Part shown: positions 1 through 9,923 of the stretch, piece by piece
Layout of the letters: the number at the start of each line of letters is the position of its first letter
Numbering within the stretch: position 1 is the first letter of the stretch
Origin: Rhynchosporium graminicola
Taxonomy: Eukaryota; Ascomycota; Leotiomycetes; Helotiales; Ploettnerulaceae
DNA length: 64,000 nt
Direction of reading: 5' to 3'
Assembly: GCA_900074885.1 (NCBI GenBank)
Contig: FJUW01000006.1
Location: 248,001-312,000, forward strand
Made by a program: the position numbers and the translations under genes
Notes under the pieces: generated by a model
What the model saw: only the letters and a program-made list of their open reading frames with translations
Databases searched by the model: none
What the model was told of the DNA's origin: nothing

Positions 1-505
1 CATCTCCATTGAGCCTGGCTACAACTGTGCGCTTGACCAAGCTGTTCGAGATGCCCTTTGCGATTTCCGCAGGTGTTGTTTCCCATGAGGTTCCCGCTTT
101 CTGGCTTCCATCTGCCAGGGTAATAGTAATTGGTTCCCGGGATTTAGCAGCGATTTCAGCGTCGAACTTGGTCTTCAATCTTTTGAAGACTTGGAGTCGA
201 TCGTCTAGGAATTGGGGTTCTAATCGACTCGGGTTAGCAGAGCCCGTGTTGATGCTACAACGCTATTCGGCCATAGCCTTGATTCGATATCGGGGAAGGT
301 AACCTACGTGGCTTCAACTCGAGTGGTCCTGTACTCAAAATGTTATTTTGGCTCCAAATACATTGTTTTGGGGGCATCATGTCTTACCAGCATCTGCCCC
401 GCCATCCCCTCCTTTCTCCTTCTTGACTTTTTGTTTCTTCTCCCCAATGGCAACACTTTTTACCCCCTCGGCGACGGCCTCAACGGCTTTTTGTGCCTTC
501 TCCAT
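1..505 (-). CDS. THS1: Threonyl-tRNA synthetase, 5' part (truncated by window edge)
   Basis: This is the N-terminal part of a cytosolic class II threonyl-tRNA synthetase, which charges tRNA-Thr. Exon 1 is 505-388 and begins with a Lys/Glu-rich eukaryotic extension (MEKAQKAVEAVAEG). A GTAAGA donor, a GCTAAC branch site and a TAG acceptor define the intron 387-220. Exon 2 (219-1) reads PQFLDDRLQVFKRLKTKFDA, then ITITLADGSQKAGTSWETTP and AEIAKGISNSLVKRTVVARL, the linker and beginning of the TGS domain as in yeast Ths1. Editing, catalytic and anticodon-binding domains lie beyond base 1. The start is the first ATG in this frame and fits the family's N-terminus. The gene is head-to-head with GAR1, with 233 bp between the start codons. 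Identification rests on the TGS region only, but the match is specific. Confidence 0.9.
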
Positions 506-738
506 AGTTGGGCTTAGAGTGTTGCGAATATACCAAGTTGACGTTGCGACTTTGCGACTTTGTTTTGTTCCAAAGTCTTGTGGTGGATCGACCTTCTGTG
601 AGTCAAAGTTCGTGTTCCTATCGGTCCCTCACTAACCCCATCTTAGCCTAGCCGCGGCCCGCTTGAACTTTTCCGAAGAGCTTCACCAGAATTTAAAAAG
701 TTCTAGCAAATCTCCAGTCAAGCACCATCATACGCAAA

Positions 739-1627
739 ATGTCATTCCGAGGAGCACCACGCGGTCGCGGCACGGGCGCAAATTTTGGAGGCGGAGCTGG
801 TAGAGGAGGCGGTGGATTTGGCGGCCGTGGAGGTGCGCAATTCGAAATATTCATATCGTGAATCTGGGACTGATATTTTACAGGCGGCCGAGGAGGTTTC
901 GGGCAAAGAGACAATGGACCACCAGACTCTGTTCTTGGTAAGCAGAGGATCTTACGTCGATCTGGGTACAGTTGCTAACATGGGAATAGAGATTGGAGAA
1001 TTCCAGCATGCATGTGAGGGGTGAGTGCTTGCGACATCACTTCTGCTGCTTGATAGTAGACAACCTACGAATATGGCAATGCTAATTCCGTATGTTCTTG
1101 TAGCGAGATGGTCTGCGAATCCACCAACACCAAAATCCCATACTTCAATGCGCCAATCTACCTGCAAAATAAGGTAAGCGAGTCCTGGTTGCAGCGAGGA
1201 ATACTTCGCTCGACACAGACTGACAGTTGTACAGACGCAGATTGGACGTGTAGAAGAAATTCTGGGCCCAATCAACCATGTCTATTTCAGTGTGAAGGTA
1301 TCCGAGGGAATCCAAGCAGCTTCATTCAAGACCGGCGACAAATTCTATATCGGCGGCGACAAGCTTCTCCCATTAGAGAAGTTCCTCCCAAAACCCAAGC
1401 CACCCCCCGGAACTGCAAAGCCTAAGCGAGCGGGAGGTGCCAGAGGACGAGGCGCACCTATGCGAGGCGGTCGTGGAGGAGCGAGAGGAGCTCCAAGAGG
1501 CCGTGGTGGATTCAGTGCTGGAGGACGAGGTGGGGGCCGCGGCGGATTTTCGAGAGGAGGTTCGGGAGGCTTCACACCTAGAGGTCGGGGCGGTGCCAGC
1601 CGTGGATTCTCTCGTGGACGTGGTTAG
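739..1627 (+). CDS. GAR1: H/ACA snoRNP subunit GAR1
   Basis: GAR1 is a core protein of box H/ACA ribonucleoproteins, which pseudouridylate rRNA in the nucleolus. Five exons: 739-832, 884-937, 990-1020, 1104-1173 and 1235-1627, giving 213 aa. The layout is the family's: an N-terminal glycine/arginine-rich stretch, the Gar1 core ([17 protein letters not shown], then [36 protein letters not shown] and [20 protein letters not shown]), and a C-terminal RGG tail of about 75 residues. Introns have clear GTGCGC, GTAAGC and GTGAGT donors and YAG acceptors. The GC-rich RGG coding repeats create long open frames on the opposite strand that are not genes. Divergent from the threonyl-tRNA synthetase gene, so both may share a bidirectional promoter serving growth-related expression (inference). 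Confidence 0.95.
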
Positions 1628-2282
1628 ACATTTGGCCTCCTTTACTTCTGTGAATAACTCGGCGTTACCGGTTGATAAAGAGGTGTACTTACAAAGGCTG
1701 CTTTTGGGGATAGCAAAAAATTTATCGTTCTCTGGATTCCCCGTCTTCCCCCAATGGTTTTCTCGAACTGCTTGCGTAAAAGAGCTCGCCTGCCTGCTTG
1801 AGATCATTACGCGTTGCATGTATGCTACTGTAATGCTACTTCAATCACCAGTCATCAGCAGAACCTTAACAGATTAGTTTCCCACAAATAGTAATACGTT
1901 GGCTATCCGCTGAACGAGAACTGCCTAGCATCCCATCAAATTGGTATGTAGGTGCATCAAATGACGATTCAATAATGAGAGGATCTAAACTCTTCTAGTA
2001 TCCCCATACAATGGCCACCAACTTTAACTCAGGCGTGTCATTACAATAACAGAGCGCAACACTCCCTAAGGATGCTTCTACAAGCCAATGGGTGACAGAT
2101 GTGACGTGAAATATTAAAGGATCCAGAAAACGTTGCTTTTCTTCATGCAAGGCAGAATCATTGATCAAGAGGTATCATACATAACATCTCTCCTATTCAC
2201 CCATCCATCGACATTCCCATTCTAGAAGCCCACGTACGCCTGTACCGGCTAAAACTCTACCACCCAAATCCACACCTTCCAA
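1628..2282. other. Intergenic, converging 3' ends
   Basis: Space between the converging GAR1 and phosphatidylserine synthase genes. It must hold both 3' UTRs. I see no coding signal, RNA gene or repeat in it. Confidence 0.6.
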
Positions 2283-3164
2283 CTAAGGCTTAGGAATGTG
2301 AATAGTCTTACTAGTCATACAAATCCCACTAAGGACAAACAACCCAACTACAGGATGGAACTCAAAGATCGTTCCCGTAGCCAAAGTACCCAGCGGAATA
2401 TTATCCAGAATCCAACCTTTGCTGATCCAGTAAGACATCAGGAAGGTGATAGACAGCGACGTAGGGATTGGTGTGCCTTCAAAGTACTTGCTCTTTCCCG
2501 TGGCGTCCTTGGGGACGTTGCCGACTGTGATGTTGAAGCGTGCGAGGCGTGTGAGACCGCAGAGTACAAAGAAGGTCAGGAGGAAGTGGTCAGCTGGGGT
2601 GCGGAGACCGATGGCAAATGCTGAGACGGCGGGGGCGACGCCGAAGGATATCTGGGGATGGTTAGTTAGCTGAGGATATCAGAGAGCAGGACGCAGTTTT
2701 TGCATACCAGATCTGCCAAAGAATCAAGCTCTTGTCCCATCAAACTGCTCTTCTTTCTCCATCTCGCAACCTTGCCATCCATGAAATCGAAGAACAAACC
2801 GAGCGGCATGAGAAACATTGCTGCCCATAGGTTACCGTGTGCAGAGGGAGAGCCGAGACAGTATCTTAGAGAGGCGAAGATGGACATGACACCACAGAAG
2901 CCTATCTCAGCATTAGCATTTGGACCAGGAGAGGGATTCTGTAGTAACATGTACCGTTCAACTCAGTGATCAGATCTGCCAAGTGCATGGCCTTCACGAG
3001 AGAGAAATGTCCCGTATCTTCGGACAAAAGCTTCTTCTGCTTGTCAATGGCTGCGAGAAGGTCAGCTTGAGGTCTGGGAGCTTCATTCGTGGTTGGGGTT
3101 TACCAGCAGTTGAATCCTGCTTCGTGATGCCATTCGTAACGCTACTGCTTGTTCTTTTCGACAT
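2283..3164 (-). CDS. CHO1: CDP-diacylglycerol-serine O-phosphatidyltransferase (phosphatidylserine synthase)
   Basis: Makes phosphatidylserine from CDP-diacylglycerol and L-serine in the ER membrane. Four exons: 3164-3104, 3050-2955, 2901-2708 and 2651-2283, giving 239 aa. The complete CDP-alcohol phosphotransferase motif is present: D91, D94-G95, A98-R99, G108, D112 and D116, in [11 protein letters not shown] and [10 protein letters not shown]. It is preceded by the typical [20 protein letters not shown]. The last exon supplies several hydrophobic membrane helices (for example [20 protein letters not shown]). The length is in the range of fungal Cho1 proteins with a short N-terminus. The first intron follows GCTG with donor GTAAAC and falls inside an otherwise open frame, so unspliced mRNA would be mistranslated. 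The start ATG (3164) is the first in frame after the leader. Confidence 0.95.
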
Positions 3165-4123
3165 GTTGAAATGGTTATAAGGTTCTTTAATATGAATCAA
3201 TACTCATGCAAGTTTCTTCTTGCAGGTTCGTGTCGTGGTGAGTATGGAGATAAGTGTTGGGGTAAAGGGACTGGAGGGCTGAAGTAAATAGTCCGCCGCC
3301 AGCAGCCACCCTGTTTTCGCTGCGGTCCACGACCCACGTCATTCACCACGGCTGGCTACACATCACGCCTCAGGCCAGCAGATCAAATATGGAATCACAC
3401 TGATGATGTAGTAAGGTTGACATTTGTGCAAAACAATCAAATTCTCTGCTTCTATTACTCTCAAACATTATTCTGGGATATTTCTATATCATTCGCACGA
3501 ATTAGTTCAAACATATCACCGATCGTTGTTTACCCAACGGTAATTCACCCTTCTCGCTTACTTGGTTGGACACGCTTGCGAAGGTAAATAAATATAGGTG
3601 CCGTTTTCAAGTCTGGAAATCTGCAAAGAGGTCTCTGTTTTTTGAACCAATTTATATCCAACGCCTTTCTGTCTGAGCGGTACCAGTGCTAGCTTCAAGT
3701 ACCGAAAGCAAAACATGGCAGTGTGTAGACCGTCACCTTGCCCAAAACCCGGGAAAATTCCTTCGAGAATCTATTCATAAATTACATTAATCAACTGTAA
3801 ACCTATCTACAGCTCGTAAGAGAATTCCGAGCAGAACCAGCCCTCTATGTACATCTACCCCCCTTCCTCAATGCAGATATTCACAATTTGCCATGAATAT
3901 ATTCCTATGGCGTGTATTATGTGCTTTCGCAGCAAGCAGCAGGCCCTCGAGCATGCTTCCAAAACCTTCAACTATACAACAGTCGTTCGAACGTCGTAAG
4001 CGCAATATCGGCCGTTTTATGCAAATACAGTGCTGTCCAGAAGCCCCAGACCAAGAATTCGATGCCCCAGTAAATCCACCTAGAAGGTCGGAATGAGACA
4101 AAACTGTCGTTCAAAGCATTTCA
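3165..4123. other. Intergenic
   Basis: Upstream region of phosphatidylserine synthase and downstream region of the metallopeptidase gene. No supported gene. The short open frames near 3870-4100 lie in the probable 3' UTR of the metallopeptidase gene and have no family signal. Confidence 0.6.
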
Positions 4124-6801
4124 TCAGCGCGAAATGATGATGCCGAAACCATCGACCCAATCAGCGACAGAACCATACACGCCGACCAGAGTATAGCCTC
4201 GTGGTGGCATCAGAGTATGTCTATTGGAATTAGCAGTGAACTTCAGGCGGCCATACCACCACTTACCCAGAACCGCCAGTCGCGTTCCCGTAAACTGCCG
4301 ATTTCCTTCCCAAGCTCGTCATGATGGCCAATCCATCAATCCAGAATCCGCTCCTCAAATAGAACCCTGTAATATACTCACCCTTTCGTGTATCTGAGAC
4401 AAGTCAGCAAAACTCGAAGTCTGGGCTGGAATCATACCCAAGTTGAAATCACTACACGACCCTCCCCGCTTTCCGAATAATTGTGTAGTGGAGTCTTCGT
4501 AGCAAAACTCAACTCCGTCCAGCGCAAAGCCGTGGTAGAACTTAACTTGCGTAAGTAACGTTGGCTGGTTTACCGCACTATTTAGAACTACTTGATCAGG
4601 CTTCGAGCCGTTCATTTGCGATAATCCTGATTTACTGCTTTTGAAAGCAAACTGCCCATTGGGTAGCTTCACCCTCGAGGCCTTTGATGCCAACAAACCG
4701 AAATCGTTGATCTCGTGGCTTCCGCCTGCAACAGACTTGATGCTTAACCTCAGCTTGGCTTTTCTGCGGTCCTCGGGTAAGCGAGCCCGCAGCTCTGGTT
4801 CTGTGAGCTCTTTCTGTCTCTGTATTACAGAGTTTGGTCCCTCGCCAAACTCCTGCCAATGGTTGCATAACTCCTCGCCGTCCAAGAACATCTCAATGTA
4901 TGCTATTCCAGACGATGCAGTGACCATGACAATGCCATTGTCGACCGGCCATGCCTGGACAGAATCATCAACATGTCGAGGAGTGTCTCCAGGAATCGCA
5001 AAGGCTGGATGTGCGCGGAATCGGAGTAGATCAAGACGATGCCAGGAACATTCTTGATCTGCCAGTACCAACCCACCTTTTGACTTCGTTCGTGTAGAGT
5101 AACACTCACGTGTCACAAATGATCTGTTCAATGTGACATAATCGCGCAACATGATACCAGAAGTTTGGTGAGGACAACCAAAGAGATGTCCAGTTTCATG
5201 CATGTGGGCTCCGATACCAATATTTGCTGCCTCCCAACTGCTTCCAGACTTCACATATGGTTAGTAGGAAATTTGATCCGCACGGATCATAACATACCTC
5301 ATTACAATCGTTCGCAACCCAGTCAGTGTCCGTTGGAGTGCAGTCCGAAAACGCAGGGACGATCTCCTCGATATGGCTAGGATAACTCGAGAGTGCCTGT
5401 GAACCAAACACTGCAAGTTGAATCTCGCCTGATCCACCGCCAAGAGCTGCGTGCCCAGTAATCATATTATGTGATTTGTCCCAGTGGGCATCTAGAAGCA
5501 GAACAGAAACGTACTGTTTTTGACCCGGAAGAGGGTTGAAGTATCCCTTCACAGCCTGTAGAGCGATGCTGAAGAGGTCTCCACTGTGCTTTGCATTTGG
5601 ATTCTGCTGAGCAAGATCGAGGTCGCGTAATTCTGCTACAGTTTTCGAGCACCTTACGACATGAACCTTCGCTTCCGAACGCATGGTTCCAGCGCCTTTA
5701 TCTCTGTAACTCGCCGTCCCATTAGTCCACTCCTCCTCAAAACGGAAGACCCGTCTCCCAAGTTTGTTGCGGTACATCTGCTCAGCCTACATGAATGGTA
5801 AGCCAGTGCTCTGTTCAATCCCCCTAGCATGCAACTTACAGTGAAAGCCTGCCAGAGATATGCCGACATTCGAAATTTCTTGATCGCTGTTTCGAGACTA
5901 TTGTCCTCCCTCTCAATTCTAGCAGGAACAGAATCAAATGTTCCCGGCGAATCTTGGCCCATAAGTACGACAAGTTGCAAGGGCGGGGATGCAAGCGGTG
6001 GTATCATGTGTATAGTAAGGTGTGAGGAGTGGATCGGATTTCCAAGATTGTTGTTTGCAAGTTTAGGTGAGGTAAAATTGAAGATCAGCTTGTTTGGTCC
6101 TAAATCCAATGGTTAGCAATATAACATGGAGTTGGTGAACACTGCGAATAGTGTGTTACATCCATATTCTTTCTCGAAAAACAGCAATAGGTCGTCTGAC
6201 TCACCAGGTAGTAGATAAACAAGTACCTTGAAGTGTGATTCACACACCGGCCAATCCGTCGCAGGAAAACCATCGTCAACTCTCTTGACCGTGATACATC
6301 CTTCCAAGGCCTGGAGAGCAGGGTCTGCAATCGTCCCATATACCGAAAGTACCTTTTGATACACCTGTCTCTCGTCAGCCAGCAGTTTTGCCAAAATCTC
6401 AGCAGATATCGTACCCAAGCGTTATCCGCAACATTCAAAATCCTTGGAGCATATGGTGAGGACGGTAGTGTGCAGTTCTGCGATGGCGACCCCAGCCCAG
6501 ACATGCCCGAAACACTTCCCGCTGTGCTGTATCTCTTCGAGGCAATCGATACCGTTGGGCGCGAAGGCAGAGGTGGTGGTACGGTGTTGTCCAAACCTTG
6601 CAGATTCGAGGCAGAGTTCGAACTCGTGAGGGGTGGAGTCGGAGTCGTGCTTATTCCCTCATGACCACCTCCAGAATTGAGTGTTGAGGTAGAGGGAGTC
6701 GAGGTATTGGTTTCGTTACTAGAAGATCCATCGGTCGATTTTTCTGTTCTGAAGCTTGCTTTCGAACGCCGTTTGAGGTCTTTCAAAAACGAGGGTGCCA
6801 T
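4124..6801 (-). CDS. Zincin metallopeptidase (YIL108W family) with C-terminal jacalin-like lectin domain
   Basis: A putative cytosolic zinc endopeptidase of the fungal YIL108W/SPAC607.06c family. Seven exons: 6801-6415, 6364-6205, 6099-5840, 5786-5298, 5248-4438, 4393-4267 and 4220-4124, giving 776 aa. The N-terminal about 125 residues are Ser/Thr/Pro-rich and probably disordered. The metzincin-like HExxHxxGxxH site is complete: H449, E450, H453 and H459 in HMHETGHLFGCPH, followed by GIMLRDYVTLNRSFVTRE. The last about 150 residues carry a jacalin-like beta-prism fold signature (KFYHGFALDGVEFCYED, GEYITGFYLRSGFWIDGLAI, and a final GVYGSVADWVDGFGIIISR). Intron 4 ends in an unusual AAG (GTGAAG). 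Substrate and ligand are unknown. The lectin part may direct the protease to glycans (inference). Confidence 0.9.
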
Positions 6802-7054
6802 GTTGATCTGCACGTATTTCGAATTAGTTATTTATGCTCCATTGGAAGTCCGTCGGCCGAGCTCAAAGGTTTTCATGAAATTCCGTACAAACGAGTGTAG
6901 AGATGCAAGGGCACAATGGCCAAAGGTGGTGGTGGTGGTGGTTGTGGTAGGAGTGGGAGGAGTGTACTATTATTACCGTACTTTACTGGCCAGGTGCTGT
7001 CGATCCGTCCAGCCTCAAAGTACGATACGATATCGGAAAAGATCAACAACACAT

Positions 7055-7168
7055 GCGAACAAACCAACGAACGAACGAATGAACGAACGAAGGCACGCAC
7101 GCACGAATGAGCAAGGGAGCAAGTGAGCAAGTGTGCGAGCCAGAAGCAAGTGAGGGAGCAAGTGAGTG

Positions 7169-7203
<35 letters not shown>
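7055..7203. repeat. Microsatellite cluster (AACG / CACG / AAGC tetranucleotides)
   Basis: Runs of AACG/AATG near 7060-7095, CACG near 7095-7105, and a nearly perfect AAGC array from about 7169 to 7203. The array is likely length-variable between strains. Confidence 0.9.
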
Positions 7204-7426
7204 TTCAGACATGGGGCTGGCCTGCACGTTACGCGTGCGCCTCGCCTGCAGCCGCAACGTCTCCAGGCGATGACGGACGGACTGCCTTGGTTTTGGTATT
7301 GGTTTTGATGGACAACAGCCAACGGGGCACCATGAAAGGGAGCATGGGCAGGCAACAAACATGGGAAATGAAATTGGGATTGTGGGGGGGGACAGAGGTC
7401 GCAGAAGGGCACCAGCACGATGGTTG

Positions 7427-7470
7427 GCAGAGCAGAGCAGAGCAGCGCAGCGCAGCGCAGCGCAGCGCAG
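7427..7470. repeat. GCAGA/GCAGC pentanucleotide repeat
   Basis: Tandem pentamers that change from GCAGA to GCAGC, about nine units. A run of eight G lies at 7384-7391. These repeats create spurious open frames rich in Ser, Ala, Cys or Leu. Confidence 0.9.
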
Positions 7471-9722
7471 GGCAAGGATATTATTTATTATATTGGGGAG
7501 ATTGATTGTAGGGGCACGAACACGTACTGTACAGCAGAAAGAAGCGCAAGTGCTGACAGTTGCAGGAAACCTGTCGCGGAGAAAGAAGTGCTATGTTGTG
7601 TGCAACAAGTATGATTGATATGCTCCGTAGAGCAGTAAATACTATATGTTCTACCTCAACAACCGGGAGCCCGGGACTCAAAGACGTGGGGAATTGGGAT
7701 TGGAATGGAATCGTGGTTTATTTTTAGCCTTCGTGTTAAGACTTTAAGTGGCATTGGGATACGTACCTCAGGTATACGATGTAAATCCTACCTACTTAGT
7801 ACCGTACCTACTCTCAGGTGCCTCTAACTTCATAATTTACCTAGGCACGCTTCTTTGATCGAATGGATCGGCTCCGGTGAAAGACCCTCTCATCAATTGT
7901 GCTTCATACCTGGGATCAACCTGGAATTTGGTGACCTTGCTGACTGGAGCCAAGTCCCTGCCTGGCCTTCGGAAGGGCAATTACAGTTGCACCAGACCGG
8001 CTTCGAACAAGTCTAAGATCGAAAGTCTATCGTTCGCTTCAAGCGCAAGTTGGAAACTAGGCCTTATCTTAGCAACTATATACTTAGTACCTACTGGTAA
8101 TACTTCGAAAGTCTCCATTGAGCCAATCAGAGCAGGATGTGCTAGGACGTGGTCGTGGTTGGTGTATCTATCTGTCTTGAGCAGGTAAAGAAGTCTTCGA
8201 GCAAGGATAGAAAGAGGGTGCGGATCTGATACATGGGCGAGATTTTTATCGTCCGCCAGACACTGCTGTTTAAAGTTCTTGTAAGAAGGGAGGGTTGAAT
8301 GAGGCCACGCACATTTCTGCTACGATATCTGGTATCTTCTTCGAAGGTTCAGATTAAGGACACAAGGGTTCCAATTGGGCTATTACTTAGCTCTTGTCAA
8401 ACTTTGGAAGTCAATCTTAAGAGATCCTATTTGACAAGGCTTAAGTATTGACTATTTTAACGAGTCTCCAGGCCAGAAGACTTGGTCAAAAATCGAGCGA
8501 GTGATGCCATTGTTGAAAAGTCTTCGTCAGCACAGGCTGTATTTATACAAGACTGTGTCCCTTATACTACTCAAGTCCTTTGAGTCAGGTGCTTTGAGAG
8601 GTTAGAAAATCAATTGCTTCTTTCTCCCGGCTCGGGGTAGACGGAATACTTCAAATTATGGGGTCATGCTGCTGAAATCCTTGTCCTCGATAATTCACAA
8701 TGGCTTCACGGCCTTGACATTGGCTGATTATTGATTGAGTCGTTCAGATACCTACTAGGTCATAGTGATATTTCATACGGTATTTCATCGTGTGGTATTT
8801 AGTGGGTGTTTATGTTGTATCTAGCCACTACTGGATTATAGTATGGAAGATAATCACTACCTTTCTAGAGATTCGGCTTTGTTAACCCTTGGGACAGTTT
8901 ACTGCAGATAGCTGGCATGCTCCTCTCGCAGATCTGGAGATTCCCAAACTAAGCATGTTTTCACAACGAGTTTTGAGCGTTGTGATTTCGAGTTTGAAAT
9001 TTGGGTATAGCCTGTAGCTATTTGAAGCTCATCGAGTACCGGTCACAGGCTGTAGGAAATCATTATTGTATCAAATGCGTTTAAATACTTTGAACTCAAG
9101 TTGATGCTGTTTAGGATCAGGAAAGCATAGGAATAAAGCGGCTATATTTTCGCAGGAAAAGCTAACGACTCGGGTTTATCTGCCTTATACCATTTTAGCC
9201 ACGAGATGAACACAGATAGAAATGCCCTAGAGTTTCTCTGCCCCGAGTAGTCAGGTCGGCTATGAAGCTCCATGCATAACAGCCTTTTTCAGTTCAAGTC
9301 ATGTAATAAGGGATATTAACATCTTCCAAACACAATTGTCATGATACCCTTCATTCGTGGCCTATTTCATGTTTGGAAGTTACGAGGCGACAGATAATCT
9401 CAACTCCCCCATAGACGTGCTAAGACGTCTATAAAACATACACACCACATACGAGTAGTTAGTGCAACCTCTGGTTTTTACAAAATCTACAAGGAAGGAT
9501 GCACAGACAGGCCGGCGTATTTCGAAGCTTCTCTAGATCTGTCACGCCCGCCTCACGCCGGGCGAATTTCTTCCAATGACATGTGAACAACTAACTTCAA
9601 ATAAAGACGGGACGACATCTTCCCGTTCAAAGCTTTTCTTGGAAAACATGGCATTATGTAGTACGTACGTACGTATTGTCTGTAACCTTGATCGTACTTG
9701 CTTCCGTTTCCTTCATACCAGC

Positions 9723-9748
9723 CCGGCCGGCTTTTCCTGACCGGCCGG
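9723..9748. promoter_or_regulatory. Paired CCGGCCGG palindromes upstream of P450
   Basis: Two copies of the palindrome CCGGCCGG (9723-9730 and 9741-9748) separated by 10 bp, about 180-200 bp before the P450 start codon. Paired CGG/CCG triplets are typical targets of fungal Zn2Cys6 activators, so this is a candidate operator. No binding factor is known from the sequence. Confidence 0.45.
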
Positions 9749-9798
9749 CAACCCTTCATCATCGGCAAGATCGACAATACAGTATTGTAATACTTACT

Positions 9799-9806
9799 TA
9801 TATAAA
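9799..9806 (+). promoter_or_regulatory. TATA box of P450 gene
   Basis: TATATAAA, 118 bp upstream of the P450 ATG at 9924 and just downstream of the CCGGCCGG pair. Position and sequence fit a core promoter, probably of an inducible gene. Confidence 0.55.
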
Positions 9807-9923
9807 GGCGGGGGACCCGGCCAGCCCGGCCACATTGCCTACTACAGTGTAGTGCATCACCACTTGAACATTTCTTCACTTGTTACTCGTTTTGCTGGCC
9901 GCTTGATCTCTAATGAAGTCCAA

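Larger units (their letters stand above)
6802..9923. other. Gene-poor 3.1 kb region
   Basis: Upstream region of the metallopeptidase gene and of the P450 gene. It contains tetra- and pentanucleotide microsatellites (7055-7470), scattered ACCT/AGGT-rich tracts near 7770-7845, and the P450 promoter. The longest open frames (for example 6873-7475 minus and 7877-8188 plus) are repeat-driven or lack any family signal. I found no tRNA or other RNA gene by eye. Confidence 0.6.

Noticed and set aside
1373..1819. 148-codon minus-strand open frame opposite GAR1
   Set aside because: It is antisense to the GC-rich RGG repeats of GAR1; the Ser/Thr-rich protein is a product of those repeats.
1437..1877. 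146-codon plus-strand open frame in the GAR1 tail
   Set aside because: Shifted-frame shadow of the RGG tail (Glu/Val-rich), extending into the 3' UTR.
7055..7203. Possible CRISPR-like array
   Set aside because: Units are 4-5 bp without spacers; plain microsatellites in a eukaryotic genome.
6873..7475. 200-codon minus-strand open frame with Leu/Cys/Ala-rich runs
   Set aside because: Made by microsatellites (AAGC, GCAGC); low complexity and no domain.
7877..8188. 103-codon plus-strand open frame
   Set aside because: No recognised family, no promoter or splice support, in a gene-poor region.
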